Part shown: in pieces, positions 17,372 through 25,397 of the stretch | How the letters are laid out: the number at the start of each line of letters is the position of its first letter | How positions within the stretch are numbered: the stretch's first letter is position 1 | Program-made: the position numbers and the translations under genes | Assembly: GCF_004745805.1 (NCBI RefSeq) | Contig: NZ_SRLQ01000004.1 | Span: 62,001-126,000, forward strand | Source of the DNA: Mycolicibacterium sp. CH28 | GTDB taxonomy: Bacteria; Actinomycetota; Actinomycetes; Mycobacteriales; Mycobacteriaceae | Reading direction: 5' to 3' | DNA: 64,000 bases | Notes under the pieces: generated by a model | The model's input: the letters and a program-made list of their open reading frames with translations, nothing else | What the model was told of the DNA's origin: nothing | The model's database searches: none

Positions 17372-18753
17372 GGACTCTCCTGTCCAGATGGGGTCGGCAC
17401 CGGCGGCACAGCGCCAGCCGATTGCGGGTCAGCAACTGGTGTAGTGGAATTCGCCGGAGCCTGCGCAGGTACTTCTCCGGGTGCGGCAACGTTCACCGGA
17501 GTTCCGGACGACACAGGTGCCGATGCGAGGCCCGGCGGCGCGACCGCGGGAGGTCCGGGTGGGGGCCCGCCGGGCGGTGGTGCGGGCAGCGGTTCACGAT
17601 AGGGGTAGCGAGGGTCGCCGGGGTTTCCGGTGATCGCATCGGGCAACGTCAGGTGGGGGTCTCCGCCCTGGCCGGTACGAGGGAACGGGGATGGTAAGGC
17701 CGGTGTTGCGCGTTGGCCGGTCTGGGGATCGGTCAACTGTGACGGCAACAGCACATTCGGATCGAGGCCGAGGTCGGAAAATGCGGCGTCGATAAAGGGC
17801 TGCAGGTATTGCCCCGGCAACAGGTTGCTCACCGTTGCCATGAAGAAGGGGCCCGACGCCACCGACTCGCCGAGGGACATCGCGTAGCTGTTGAGGTACT
17901 TGATGGCGAGCTGAATGCGGTCTTTGCGGTTGTCGACGATGGTCAGCACACCGTTGAGTTTGTCCAGGGCAGGTTTGAGTGCAGCACGGTTGTCGGTGAC
18001 AAATCCCTCGAGCTGACGCGCGAACATTGACAAGTTGCGGGAAATTCCTTCTAAGGCATCGCTTTCAGTTCTGAGCTGAGCCAAGAGGGCATTGCTGTCT
18101 GACACCAGACCGGCGATTTGATCGGCGTGATCGGCCAGAACAGAAGAGGCCTTCCGCGCATTGGACAACAGCGCTCGCAACTGTTGGTCTCGCTTGTTGA
18201 GCGTGTCCGAGATTCGCCCGACGCCTTGAACCGCAGCCTGCAGCGCGGGCGGTGTATCCGCGAACGTACGCGCAAGCGTCTCAAACGCGGTGTTCAGGTC
18301 CGTGGTATTCAGGTCGTGAACCGTGGTCGACAGATCGCCGAGGACATCAGGTAGTTGATAGGGCGCTGCGGTTCGGTCGATTGGGATGGCGCTCGTGAGC
18401 TGGCCATCACCGCGCGGTGAGACTTCCAAGATTTTGGAGCCTAGGAGGCTCTTCGTCTTGATGGCTGCTTCGGTACGGTCACCGAGGTGGATGTCGTCAT
18501 CGATGTCGAACGTGATTCGAACTCGATTCTCGTCCAAGTCGATCGACGTAACCTTGCCGACCCTGTACCCGGCGACTTGGACCTCAGCATCATTCTTGAG
18601 TCCACCGGCTTCGGCGAAATACGCCGTGAAGTGATTGGTGGAGTGGATGAATGGCAGCTTGTTGTACTCCAAGGCTGTGATCGCGACTGCGGCAACCAGC
18701 ACTGCGCCAGCGATGCCGATCAGGGCGGTGTTGCGTTCGGAGAACGGTTTCAT
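17368..18753 (-). CDS. mceC: Mce family protein MceC
   Basis: This 461-residue protein begins MKPFSERNTALIGIAGAVL, a typical MceC start with its membrane anchor. The MCE domain reads AEAGGLKNDAEVQVAGYRVG and KTKSLLGSKILEVSP, the helical region spans roughly residues 140-330, and the tail is strongly proline-rich. I chose ATG 18753 because it overlaps the mceB stop in an ATGA and matches the family start; a GTG at 18765 is also in frame. Confidence 0.9.
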   Translation of the reverse strand: MKPFSERNTALIGIAGAVLVAAVAITALEYNKLPFIHSTNHFTAYFAEAGGLKNDAEVQVAGYRVGKVTSIDLDENRVRITFDIDDDIHLGDRTEAAIKTKSLLGSKILEVSPRGDGQLTSAIPIDRTAAPYQLPDVLGDLSTTVHDLNTTDLNTAFETLARTFADTPPALQAAVQGVGRISDTLNKRDQQLRALLSNARKASSVLADHADQIAGLVSDSNALLAQLRTESDALEGISRNLSMFARQLEGFVTDNRAALKPALDKLNGVLTIVDNRKDRIQLAIKYLNSYAMSLGESVASGPFFMATVSNLLPGQYLQPFIDAAFSDLGLDPNVLLPSQLTDPQTGQRATPALPSPFPRTGQGGDPHLTLPDAITGNPGDPRYPYREPLPAPPPGGPPPGPPAVAPPGLASAPVSSGTPVNVAAPGEVPAQAPANSTTPVADPQSAGAVPPVPTPSGQESP

Positions 18754-19778
18754 TTCGGTGTGCACCGTCCGCTGGTTTGCTCGACAACTTTGACATACAC
18801 CGGTTGTCCATCCTTGCCGTTGACCTTCAACAAGAGATCACACAGGTAGAAGGTGAAGTAGTTCCCATACATGCCAAGCCGCGAGAGCGCCTTGTAGGAG
18901 TCGGGCAGAGTGTTGAGCAGGTCATCGAGGTAGTCGTGGTCGGCAACGGCAATCCCCGCGGCACGATCGGTTTGAGCGATCGTGGCGTGCGCCTGCGGGC
19001 GGATGTGAGTCAGCAGGTCGGCGATGGAAGATGCTGCGGCATTGGTGTTAGCGACCGCATTGCTGATGTCGGTCTTGCGTGCTGCAAGTGCCTTGACTAG
19101 CTCGGCCAGCGAGTCCACGGTCTTGGCAAACTGACCCTCCTGACCATTGATCGATCCCAAAACCACGTTGAGATTGGTGATGACTTGTCCGATCAGATCG
19201 TCGCGATCGGCCAACGAGTTCGTCACTGCCGCAGCTTGATTCAGGAATGACCCGATGGTGGCGCCTTGATCTTGGAAAACCTGAATCAGCTGCGAGGAAA
19301 GGGCGTTTACCTGGTCAGGGTTCAGAGCGCGAAACAGTGGACGAAACCCGCCCAACAACGCATCGAGGTCCATCGCGGGCTGCGTGCGTTCGACGGGGAT
19401 CGTTTGACCGGCGGTCAGCGGCTTGATCGAGCCGGCCCCATCCATCAGTGCCACGTAACGGCCACCGATCGGGTCCGCCCAGCGAATCGCCGCTGTGGTG
19501 CCCTGAGTCAACATGACGGTGTCGTCGGCAGTGAAGTCGACCACGGCGACGGCATTCCTGTTGATCGCGACGTGCTTGACCTTGCCGACTTCGACGCCCG
19601 CGATGCGGACGAAGTCGCCGACTCTGAGTCCGCTCACGCTGGTGAATTCCGCGCGGTAGGTCCGTTCGCCTTGGAGTCGCAACTGGCCGAAGGTCGCCAG
19701 CAGCGCAACGATGCCCACGACGCAGACCACAGCGAAGACGGCAAGGCGCCCGGCCGCGCTTGCCACGTTGTTCGTCAT
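18750..19778 (-). CDS. mceB: Mce family protein MceB
   Basis: The 342-residue protein has a membrane helix (LAVFAVVCVVGIVALLATF), the MCE domain with SVSGLRVGDFVRIAGVEVG and IRWADPIGGRYVALMDG, and helical segments with QVITNLNVVLGSINGQ. It ends in a Cys-containing tail without the proline-rich extension, as is usual for MceB. The frame is open to 20069, but that part overlaps mceA. ATG 19778 has AAGGA nine bases upstream and lies 25 bases after the mceA stop, the only real gap between the six mce genes. Confidence 0.9.
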   Translation of the reverse strand: MTNNVASAAGRLAVFAVVCVVGIVALLATFGQLRLQGERTYRAEFTSVSGLRVGDFVRIAGVEVGKVKHVAINRNAVAVVDFTADDTVMLTQGTTAAIRWADPIGGRYVALMDGAGSIKPLTAGQTIPVERTQPAMDLDALLGGFRPLFRALNPDQVNALSSQLIQVFQDQGATIGSFLNQAAAVTNSLADRDDLIGQVITNLNVVLGSINGQEGQFAKTVDSLAELVKALAARKTDISNAVANTNAAASSIADLLTHIRPQAHATIAQTDRAAGIAVADHDYLDDLLNTLPDSYKALSRLGMYGNYFTFYLCDLLLKVNGKDGQPVYVKVVEQTSGRCTPK

Positions 19779-19803
19779 GACGTTGATTCCTTGCACTTGA
19801 GGC

Positions 19804-21183
19804 TCATGGTGCGGGCACTGGATCTGGTACGGGCGGGGACACCGGCTCCACCGGAGGCGCGGGCGGTGCGACACCCGGGTACAGCGGCGTTCCGCCGGGG
19901 CCGTACATCGGCGCACCGTAGGGTGGAGCGCCCGGATAAAGGATCGGACCCGGGGCGGGCCCCGGTAGGCACTGCCGGATGCTCGGTGGTCCCCCGGCGG
20001 CGCGGGTGACCGGAAGCCAGTCGGCCCAGCAGGGATGGCCAATGCCGGGGTTAGGCCGGATATCAACACCCGTCCCCCAGCCAGTGTTGGTCACCAGCGA
20101 ACGCACCGGGAAGTTCTTGGCGACATCAGGAAGTGATCCGCAACTGGGTTTCCCGCCGGGACCACCCTTGGCAGCCACGATCGGCAGATTGTCTGGGTAT
20201 TGGTACGGATCGTCGCCGAGGAGCAAGGCAGAGTCAGCAACCAACGAGTGCCCGTTGCCGCCGAACGCATCGTAGCCACCATGGTCAAGCGCGTACTTCG
20301 CGCCGACGAGCAGGCAGGTGTATTCGGGGTTGTACTTCATCAACAGGTCGGCAGTAGGAGACAGGGCATTGATGGCGGTAACCGCGTTGTCCAAGTTGGG
20401 TGCCAGCAGATCGGTGCCAGCGTGACCGAAGCCAATCGTGTTGATCAACAGCGTATCTAGGTCATGTTCATGGCTTGTTATGGAGACGCTCGTGGTGCTT
20501 GCCGCGTCGAGGACGGCCACTAGGTCCTGGGCGGCGCCGGAATATGCCGCGGTGGCCTTTCCGAAGGACCGCCAGTCGCTCCCGATCAGGTCCATGCGTG
20601 GATTGATCGCAGACAAGACGTCGTTCGCGTCGGTGATGGCGTGGCCGATTCGGTCGCCTTGTCCGCGCATGCCTTCCGCCAACGCAGTGAGTGTGGCGTT
20701 CAGTTTCGCGACATCAATGTGGCGTAGCAGTTCGGTCAGATTCTCGAACACGGTGTTCACCTCGGTGCTCACGTTGCGGGACGGCAACACTGTGCCCGCT
20801 GAAATCCGTTGAGCGCTTGGGTCTGTCGGATAGATGAGGTCGACGTACTTAGCACCGAAGAGCGTGGTTGCCCTGATCTCAGCGCCGACGTTCGCCGGAA
20901 TGTACCGCGCCTGACCGGGATCGATGTTGAGTGTGATGGATACTGCGCCGGCAGCACTGTGCGACGCGACCGTCGCCACACGTCCGACTTCAACGCCACG
21001 CAACTTGACCTTGGCGCCGGGCTCCATAACCAGTCCGGCCCGTGGTGAGGTCACGATCACCGGAATGTAGCTGCTGAACTTGCCGGCGAATACCCCGATG
21101 CATGTCGCCGCGATTCCGACGATCGTCACGAAGAGCGCGGCGGTCCACAACAGTGGATGACCAAGGCGCGTGCTTGTGTGCAT
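19804..21183 (-). CDS. mceA: Mce family protein MceA
   Basis: The 459-residue protein starts with a membrane helix (LLWTAALFVTIVGIAATCIGV), then the MCE domain with PRAGLVMEPGAKVKLRGVEV and RATTLFGAKYVDLIYP. The long helical region follows, then a domain with four or more cysteines (YTCLLVGAKY, KPSCGSLPD, GHPCWADW, IRQCLPG) and a proline/glycine-rich tail. This is the MceA pattern; it is the first Mce subunit after the two permeases. ATG 21183 follows the yrbE-B stop by three bases. The cargo is unknown; Mce paralogs carry fatty acids, cholesterol or other lipids. Confidence 0.92.
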   Translation of the reverse strand: MHTSTRLGHPLLWTAALFVTIVGIAATCIGVFAGKFSSYIPVIVTSPRAGLVMEPGAKVKLRGVEVGRVATVASHSAAGAVSITLNIDPGQARYIPANVGAEIRATTLFGAKYVDLIYPTDPSAQRISAGTVLPSRNVSTEVNTVFENLTELLRHIDVAKLNATLTALAEGMRGQGDRIGHAITDANDVLSAINPRMDLIGSDWRSFGKATAAYSGAAQDLVAVLDAASTTSVSITSHEHDLDTLLINTIGFGHAGTDLLAPNLDNAVTAINALSPTADLLMKYNPEYTCLLVGAKYALDHGGYDAFGGNGHSLVADSALLLGDDPYQYPDNLPIVAAKGGPGGKPSCGSLPDVAKNFPVRSLVTNTGWGTGVDIRPNPGIGHPCWADWLPVTRAAGGPPSIRQCLPGPAPGPILYPGAPPYGAPMYGPGGTPLYPGVAPPAPPVEPVSPPVPDPVPAP

Positions 21184-21186
21184 TCT

Positions 21187-22035
21187 CTATCCCGAGAGGT
21201 GGAAGTTGCCGGACTGGCCGTAGATGGCCAGTGATAGGAACAACACAATGAAGACCGCGGCGATCAATGACGTACGCACGGCTCGTCCGACAGCTTCACC
21301 TACGCCGGCCGGGCCGCCGGATGCGGTGAACCCGTAGTAGGTGTGAATCAGCATGATGACGGCCGCCATCGAAATCGCCTGGAAGAACGACCAGATCAGG
21401 TCCGTCGGATTCAGGAAGGTACGGAAGTAGTGATCGTAGACACCGGTCGATTGTCCGTAGAAGAACGTCGTTCCGATGCGCGCGGCCCAAAACGAGGTGA
21501 GTACGGCCACGCAGTACAGCGGGATCACAACGATCACTCCGGCGACCACGCGACTGGACGCTAGGTAGGCGATGGAACGGATGCCCATCACCTCCAGTGC
21601 GTCGATCTCCTCGTTGATACGCATGGCTCCAAGTTGGGCGGTGGCCCCCGCACCGATGGTCGCGGCCAGGCCGATACCGGCGATGACCGGGGCGATCAAG
21701 CGCACGTTGAAGTACGCGGAGGCAAATCCAGTCAAAGCCTCAACGCCGACTTGCGAGAACTGGTTATAGCCCTGCACCGCCACCAGCGCCCCCGTGGATA
21801 GCGTCAGGAAGCCCACAATCACGGTGGTACCCCCGATGACGGCCAGCGCACCGACACCGAGGCTCATTTGAGCGATAAGCCGCAGCATCTCGGACTTGTA
21901 ATGCGCGAAGGCCTCGACGATGGAAAACAGCGTCCTGGCATAGAACTGCGCTTGCGTCCCGATTTGAGTCAAGATGTCGACGCCGCTGCGCAGGCTCCGC
22001 CGGAACCTGGGATGGGACGTCCGCGCGACGGTCAC
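21187..22035 (-). CDS. YrbE-B family ABC permease of the mce operon
   Basis: This 282-residue MlaE/YrbE permease has about five to six hydrophobic helices (for example GALAVIGGTTVIVGFLTL, LIAPVIAGIGLAATIGAG and SLIAAVFIVLFLSLAIYG). The conserved cytoplasmic loop NEEIDALEVMGI contacts the ATPase. Together with YrbE-A it forms the membrane core of the Mce lipid importer; the ATPase (Mkl/MceG) is encoded elsewhere in mycobacteria. The GTG start overlaps the stop of yrbE-A in a GTGA. Confidence 0.93.
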   Translation of the reverse strand: MTVARTSHPRFRRSLRSGVDILTQIGTQAQFYARTLFSIVEAFAHYKSEMLRLIAQMSLGVGALAVIGGTTVIVGFLTLSTGALVAVQGYNQFSQVGVEALTGFASAYFNVRLIAPVIAGIGLAATIGAGATAQLGAMRINEEIDALEVMGIRSIAYLASSRVVAGVIVVIPLYCVAVLTSFWAARIGTTFFYGQSTGVYDHYFRTFLNPTDLIWSFFQAISMAAVIMLIHTYYGFTASGGPAGVGEAVGRAVRTSLIAAVFIVLFLSLAIYGQSGNFHLSG

Positions 22036-22886
22036 AGCGTGGCCTCCACACCGACCGCGGTGGCAATTATGTTGATGGCAAACAGCGCCATAAAGGTAAA
22101 TACGACAGTCTCATTGACCGCCACGCCAACACCTGCAGGCCCGCCACCAACCGAGATTCCCTTGTAGCAAGCGATTAGGCCCGCGGCCAAGCCGAACAGG
22201 GCTGCCTTGACCAACGAGATGACCACGTCCACAGCGTGAGTGATGAGCGTTAGCCCACTCACAAAGGAACCGGGGGTGACGTGCTGCACGTACACCGAAA
22301 AGCAATAACTGCCAGTCAGTCCCACAATGATGACAACCGACGAGAGCAATGTGGCAACGATCGTCGCCGCGAGCACGCGAGGTACGACAAGCGTCTGAAT
22401 CGGGTCCACCCCCATCACGCGCAGCGCATCGAGTTCCTCACGAATGGTGCGTGCGCCTAGGTCGGCGCACATCGCGGTAGCCCCGGCGCCAGCGACGACG
22501 AGCACGGTAACGACGGGACCGATTTGGGTGACGGTTCCGTAGGCGGCACCGGTGCCCGAAAAGTCCGCGGCACCAAACTCAACGAGCAAAATATTGAAGG
22601 TGAAAATAAGTAACACGGTGAACGGAATGGCGAGCATCAGTGTGGGTATCAACGACACTCTTGCCACAAACCATGACTGCAGCACCAATTCCCGCCACGC
22701 GAAAGGCCTGCGGGTGAGGCACACCAGGGTGTCGAGCGCCATCGCGAAGAAAGCTCCCAGCTCACGCGCCGGCTTGGCAGCACGCGCTGAGGCGAGTTTC
22801 GTTGTCGCACTGTTGATCAGCGCTGCGCGGGAACGCCAACTGCTCCCAGTCTCGAAGCGATGGCGGGCGTCCTGGTCGGAGGTCAT
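22032..22886 (-). CDS. YrbE-A family ABC permease of the mce operon
   Basis: The 284-residue protein is the first permease of the mce operon. It has hydrophobic helices such as LIPTLMLAIPFTVLLIFTF, IGPVVTVLVVAGAGATAM and TIVATLLSSVVIIVGLTG, plus the EELDALRVMGVDPI loop that couples to the ATPase. Its N-terminus (about 45 residues before the first amphipathic helix) is longer and more basic than in YrbE-B. Its ATG overlaps a TGA of an upstream open frame in ATGA, so it may once have been the second gene of a longer operon. Confidence 0.93.
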   Translation of the reverse strand: MTSDQDARHRFETGSSWRSRAALINSATTKLASARAAKPARELGAFFAMALDTLVCLTRRPFAWRELVLQSWFVARVSLIPTLMLAIPFTVLLIFTFNILLVEFGAADFSGTGAAYGTVTQIGPVVTVLVVAGAGATAMCADLGARTIREELDALRVMGVDPIQTLVVPRVLAATIVATLLSSVVIIVGLTGSYCFSVYVQHVTPGSFVSGLTLITHAVDVVISLVKAALFGLAAGLIACYKGISVGGGPAGVGVAVNETVVFTFMALFAINIIATAVGVEATL

Positions 22887-23053
22887 CGCTTACCGATGGC
22901 ATCGAGTAGAGCAAGTGTGCCCTGCAGCGCCGACCCGGCCACTGGCGGACGACCGCCGTATCCCACCGCCCGAGCGAAGTCTACGGCTAGTGGCGGTGAC
23001 GCCGTGTGGAGTTCCACGATCTGGAAGCCCTTCCTGTTGTCGTGCTGCGCTGT
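22883..23053 (-). pseudogene. 3' remnant of an oxidoreductase-like gene overlapping yrbE-A
   Basis: A 56-codon open frame ends in TGA at 22883-22885, sharing ATGA with the yrbE-A start. It reads FQIVELHTASPPLAVDFARA followed by VGYGGRPPVAGSALQGTLAL and a short tail ending in AIGKR. This looks like the C-terminus of a Gfo/Idh/MocA-type oxidoreductase, but the match is from memory of the family only. The frame is closed by a TAG at 23054-23056, and no upstream domain is visible, so it is most likely a truncated gene. Confidence 0.35.
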
Positions 23054-23334
23054 CTATGCGGGTGCGTGGACGTCCCGCGGAGACGGTGGCTGGACATCAA
23101 CTCACGGATGTCTATTCGTCGCGGAGGCGAATCAACAAAGCGCTGTTCCAATGTGCGGAACCACATTCCGATCAGAAAGTGATTGGAGTCACGTCTGCTG
23201 AGGTCCTGCGCGCGCAAACGTCGAGCACATTCAGTCGTGTTGGGCGTCCGATCGCCTCCCAGCCGGCAAATCGAAACGTCTATCGGCGAAGGCGAGCAAC
23301 TTGCGCGAACCGCGCACAGACGCGGGCGCGCCGA
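23054..23334. other. upstream region of the mce operon without an identified gene
   Basis: I see no recognisable gene in this stretch. A leftward frame near 23217-23090 reads NHFLIGMWFRTLEQRF and some similar sequence, which may be remnant coding DNA. The promoter of the mce operon should lie here, but no confident -10 or operator could be picked out. Confidence 0.3.
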
Positions 23335-24165
23335 TCAGGTGTGCTCGTTGAGCCAGTGGAGGATATCTGCCACCGCTTGCTCGTGCCCGATGTCATTGAG
23401 CACGTCATGGCGGCGACCCGGGTAGATCTTCAAGGTGGTGTCCGTCGCACCCGAGGCGGTCGCCAGCCTGTACGATCCTTGGACGTCAGCCGTTAAGTCG
23501 CCGCCACCATGGATCAACAGCAGCGGAATGCGCAGGCGCTGAATCTCGGTGTGGAGACAGCGACCCTGAATAAGGATCTCCTGCAACGTCCTTGCGCTGT
23601 ATCGCCCGTGATACACGAGCGGATCCTGCGTGTAGCGACGGGCGACTTGTGGGTCATTGGTCATGTCTTCGGCGTTGACCCGAAGGATCGGCATACGCGG
23701 CACAATCTTGCAGAACGGCGCGATGCCGAACGAGGCCCACCTGGCCACCCCGGCACCGGGGCCGACGGCGCAGCCGATCGAAATGGCTCCGGCGAGTGTG
23801 TCCTGGTGATCGAGCGCGTAGGTTAGTGCAGCCGCCCCGCCAAGGCTGTAGCCCATCGCTACCAGCGGCATGTGTTGAGCTGGCCGGATGACTGACCACA
23901 CCACGGCGTCGAGGTCATCGACGAGCTGATCGAAGCTATCCACCGCGCCTCGCCGTCCGGTGGAACGCCCGTGCCCGCGAGCGTCACACGCGTATACGCC
24001 GTATCCGCCGGCAACGAGCTGCGCGACGAGGTATGGATACCGGTCGCCGTGCTCGCCTAGCCCATGCTGGAACAGCACGGCTGCCCGCATCTGTTCAGGC
24101 GGTTCCCACGCCTTCCAGAACAGCCGACTATCGCCGCGGGCGAGATAGCCCTGCCGCGTCAGCAT
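23335..24165 (-). CDS. alpha/beta hydrolase, monoacylglycerol lipase type
   Basis: The 276-residue protein matches the Hydrolase_4/monoacylglycerol lipase family. It has the oxyanion motif QHGLGEHGDRY near residue 35, ACDARGHGRSTGRRG around residues 59-73, the nucleophile Ser107 in GYSLGG, an acidic residue in HGGGDLTAD and His in GRRHDVLND. These enzymes split monoacylglycerols or similar esters and in mycobacteria may act on lipids near the membrane. It starts at ATG 24165 and is the first intact gene upstream of the mce locus on the same strand. Confidence 0.87.
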   Translation of the reverse strand: MLTRQGYLARGDSRLFWKAWEPPEQMRAAVLFQHGLGEHGDRYPYLVAQLVAGGYGVYACDARGHGRSTGRRGAVDSFDQLVDDLDAVVWSVIRPAQHMPLVAMGYSLGGAAALTYALDHQDTLAGAISIGCAVGPGAGVARWASFGIAPFCKIVPRMPILRVNAEDMTNDPQVARRYTQDPLVYHGRYSARTLQEILIQGRCLHTEIQRLRIPLLLIHGGGDLTADVQGSYRLATASGATDTTLKIYPGRRHDVLNDIGHEQAVADILHWLNEHT

Positions 24166-24575
24166 CGCTGTCGGCTGGTGCGTAACACTCCAATTGGCGG
24201 CAACGCCCCCGAGGGCAGAAACACTCTGTCGGCGTGGAACTCACTGACCACGCCGTACACGGTGCCCACGCAAGCCACAGACGCGTAGGCCGAGTTCCGC
24301 TCACCGGAAGTCGCGGCGGCGTGGCAGGTACCCGACGTTGGTTGGCGCTTGACAGAGGGTAAGCCGCAAAGCCAGCACCCACCCACATTCACGCCGGCTG
24401 TACCGCCAACACCGCTGGGGCCGAAGAACCGCAATCAGCGCACTGACAAAGCCGGTGCCATTTCGCAGACCACTGCGGACCGGTAATGAACCGGCCGACA
24501 CCCGCGAGTGTCCGTTAACCGCGAATCGCCATCAGCACCGCATAGGTGGTGGTGGGCCGACCAAAGGTCCGGCGA
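24166..24575. other. 410-base region without a supported gene
   Basis: Several short frames are open here on the minus strand, one with FFGPSGVGGTAGVNVGG that resembles glycine-rich PE-type sequence, but none has a good start, ribosome site or convincing family match. It may be decayed sequence at the border between the accessory left part and the core genes that follow. Confidence 0.35.
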
Positions 24576-24803
24576 CTATCCGTTCCGGATCCGGCGAACC
24601 ACCAGCACGACGGTCACCACACCGACCCCGGCCAGGGTCGCGGCGACGGCCGGTTTCTTCACGAACCGCAGCATCGCGGCCTTCACATCGTCGGCGATGC
24701 GCTGGGGATTGGCCCGTACGGCCAGCGAGTCAACCGTCAACGCCAGCCGATCACGCGCCTGGTCGATCTCGGCCTTGATGACCTCGGGATCCCGATCCAC
24801 CAC
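24576..24803 (-). CDS. DUF3618 small membrane protein
   Basis: The 75-residue protein begins with DPEVIKAEIDQARDRLALTV, the DUF3618 motif, continues with NPQRIADDVKAAMLRF and ends in a membrane helix with VAATLAGVGVVTVVLVVRRI and a basic tail. The family is common in actinobacteria and has no established function. The gene is divergent from bcp, with an 87-base shared upstream region. This pairing is familiar from other mycobacteria and marks the start of core-like gene order. Confidence 0.8.
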   Translation of the reverse strand: MVDRDPEVIKAEIDQARDRLALTVDSLAVRANPQRIADDVKAAMLRFVKKPAVAATLAGVGVVTVVLVVRRIRNG

Positions 24804-24890
24804 TTCCGTCCTCCAAACTGCAGCCCTGTCGAACTACCCTAGAGCAACCCGGGCCAACCCCGATGCACCGGTGGAGGAAGGAACCAATAG

Positions 24891-25364
24891 GTGACCGACA
24901 CAGCACGCCTCGCCGCCGGTGACAAGGCGCCAGCGTTCAGCCTGCCCGACGCCGACGGCAAGACGGTGAAGTTGTCCGACTTCAAAGGCCGCAAGGTGAT
25001 CGTGTACTTCTACCCGGCCGCGATGACCCCCGGCTGCACCAAGCAAGCCTGCGATTTCCGCGACAGCCTGGCCGAGCTGAATGGCGCCGGCATCGACGTC
25101 ATCGGCATCTCCCCCGACAAGCCCGAGAAGCTGGCCAAGTTCCGCGACCGGGACGCGCTGACGTTCCCGCTGCTGTCCGACCCCGACAAGAAGGTGCTCG
25201 GCGAGTGGGGTGCCTACGGCGAGAAGATGATGTACGGCAAGAAGGTGCAGGGTGTCATCCGCTCGACCTTCGTCGTCGACGAGAAGGGCAACATCGAGGT
25301 GGCCCAGTACAACGTGCGGGCCACCGGTCACGTCGCCAAACTGCGCCGCGACATCGCTGTGTAG
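24891..25364 (+). CDS. bcp: thioredoxin-dependent peroxiredoxin Bcp
   Basis: This 157-residue protein is a BCP/PrxQ-type peroxiredoxin that reduces hydroperoxides with electrons from thioredoxin. The active site [11 protein letters not shown] shows peroxidatic Cys49 and resolving Cys54, five residues apart, as in atypical two-Cys [12 protein letters not shown] and [13 protein letters not shown] are also typical. GTG 24891 is preceded by GGAGGAAGG. It is convergent with the peptidase gene at 25398, with only 33 bases between them, in which a 25-base repeat lies. Confidence 0.93.
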   Translation: MTDTARLAAGDKAPAFSLPDADGKTVKLSDFKGRKVIVYFYPAAMTPGCTKQACDFRDSLAELNGAGIDVIGISPDKPEKLAKFRDRDALTFPLLSDPDKKVLGEWGAYGEKMMYGKKVQGVIRSTFVVDEKGNIEVAQYNVRATGHVAKLRRDIAV

Positions 25365-25366
25365 AT

Positions 25367-25391
25367 CTCCCGGGTCGCTTCGCTCCTGCCC
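25367..25391. repeat. 25-base repeat, intergenic copy
   Basis: This stretch, CTCCCGGGTCGC followed by TTCGCTCCTGCCC, matches 33471-33495 inside the fas gene at 24 of 25 positions. Here it lies between the convergent bcp and peptidase genes. Confidence 0.6.
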
Positions 25392-25397
25392 ACCGGT

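Noticed and set aside
22552..23496. 314-codon plus-strand frame across the yrbE-A start and its upstream region
   Set aside because: No start site or family motif; it runs antisense through yrbE-A and the lipase gene end.
24159..24434. Glycine-rich minus-strand frame resembling PE-type protein
   Set aside because: No PE or PPE domain, no ribosome site, and it overlaps the lipase start; too weak to call.
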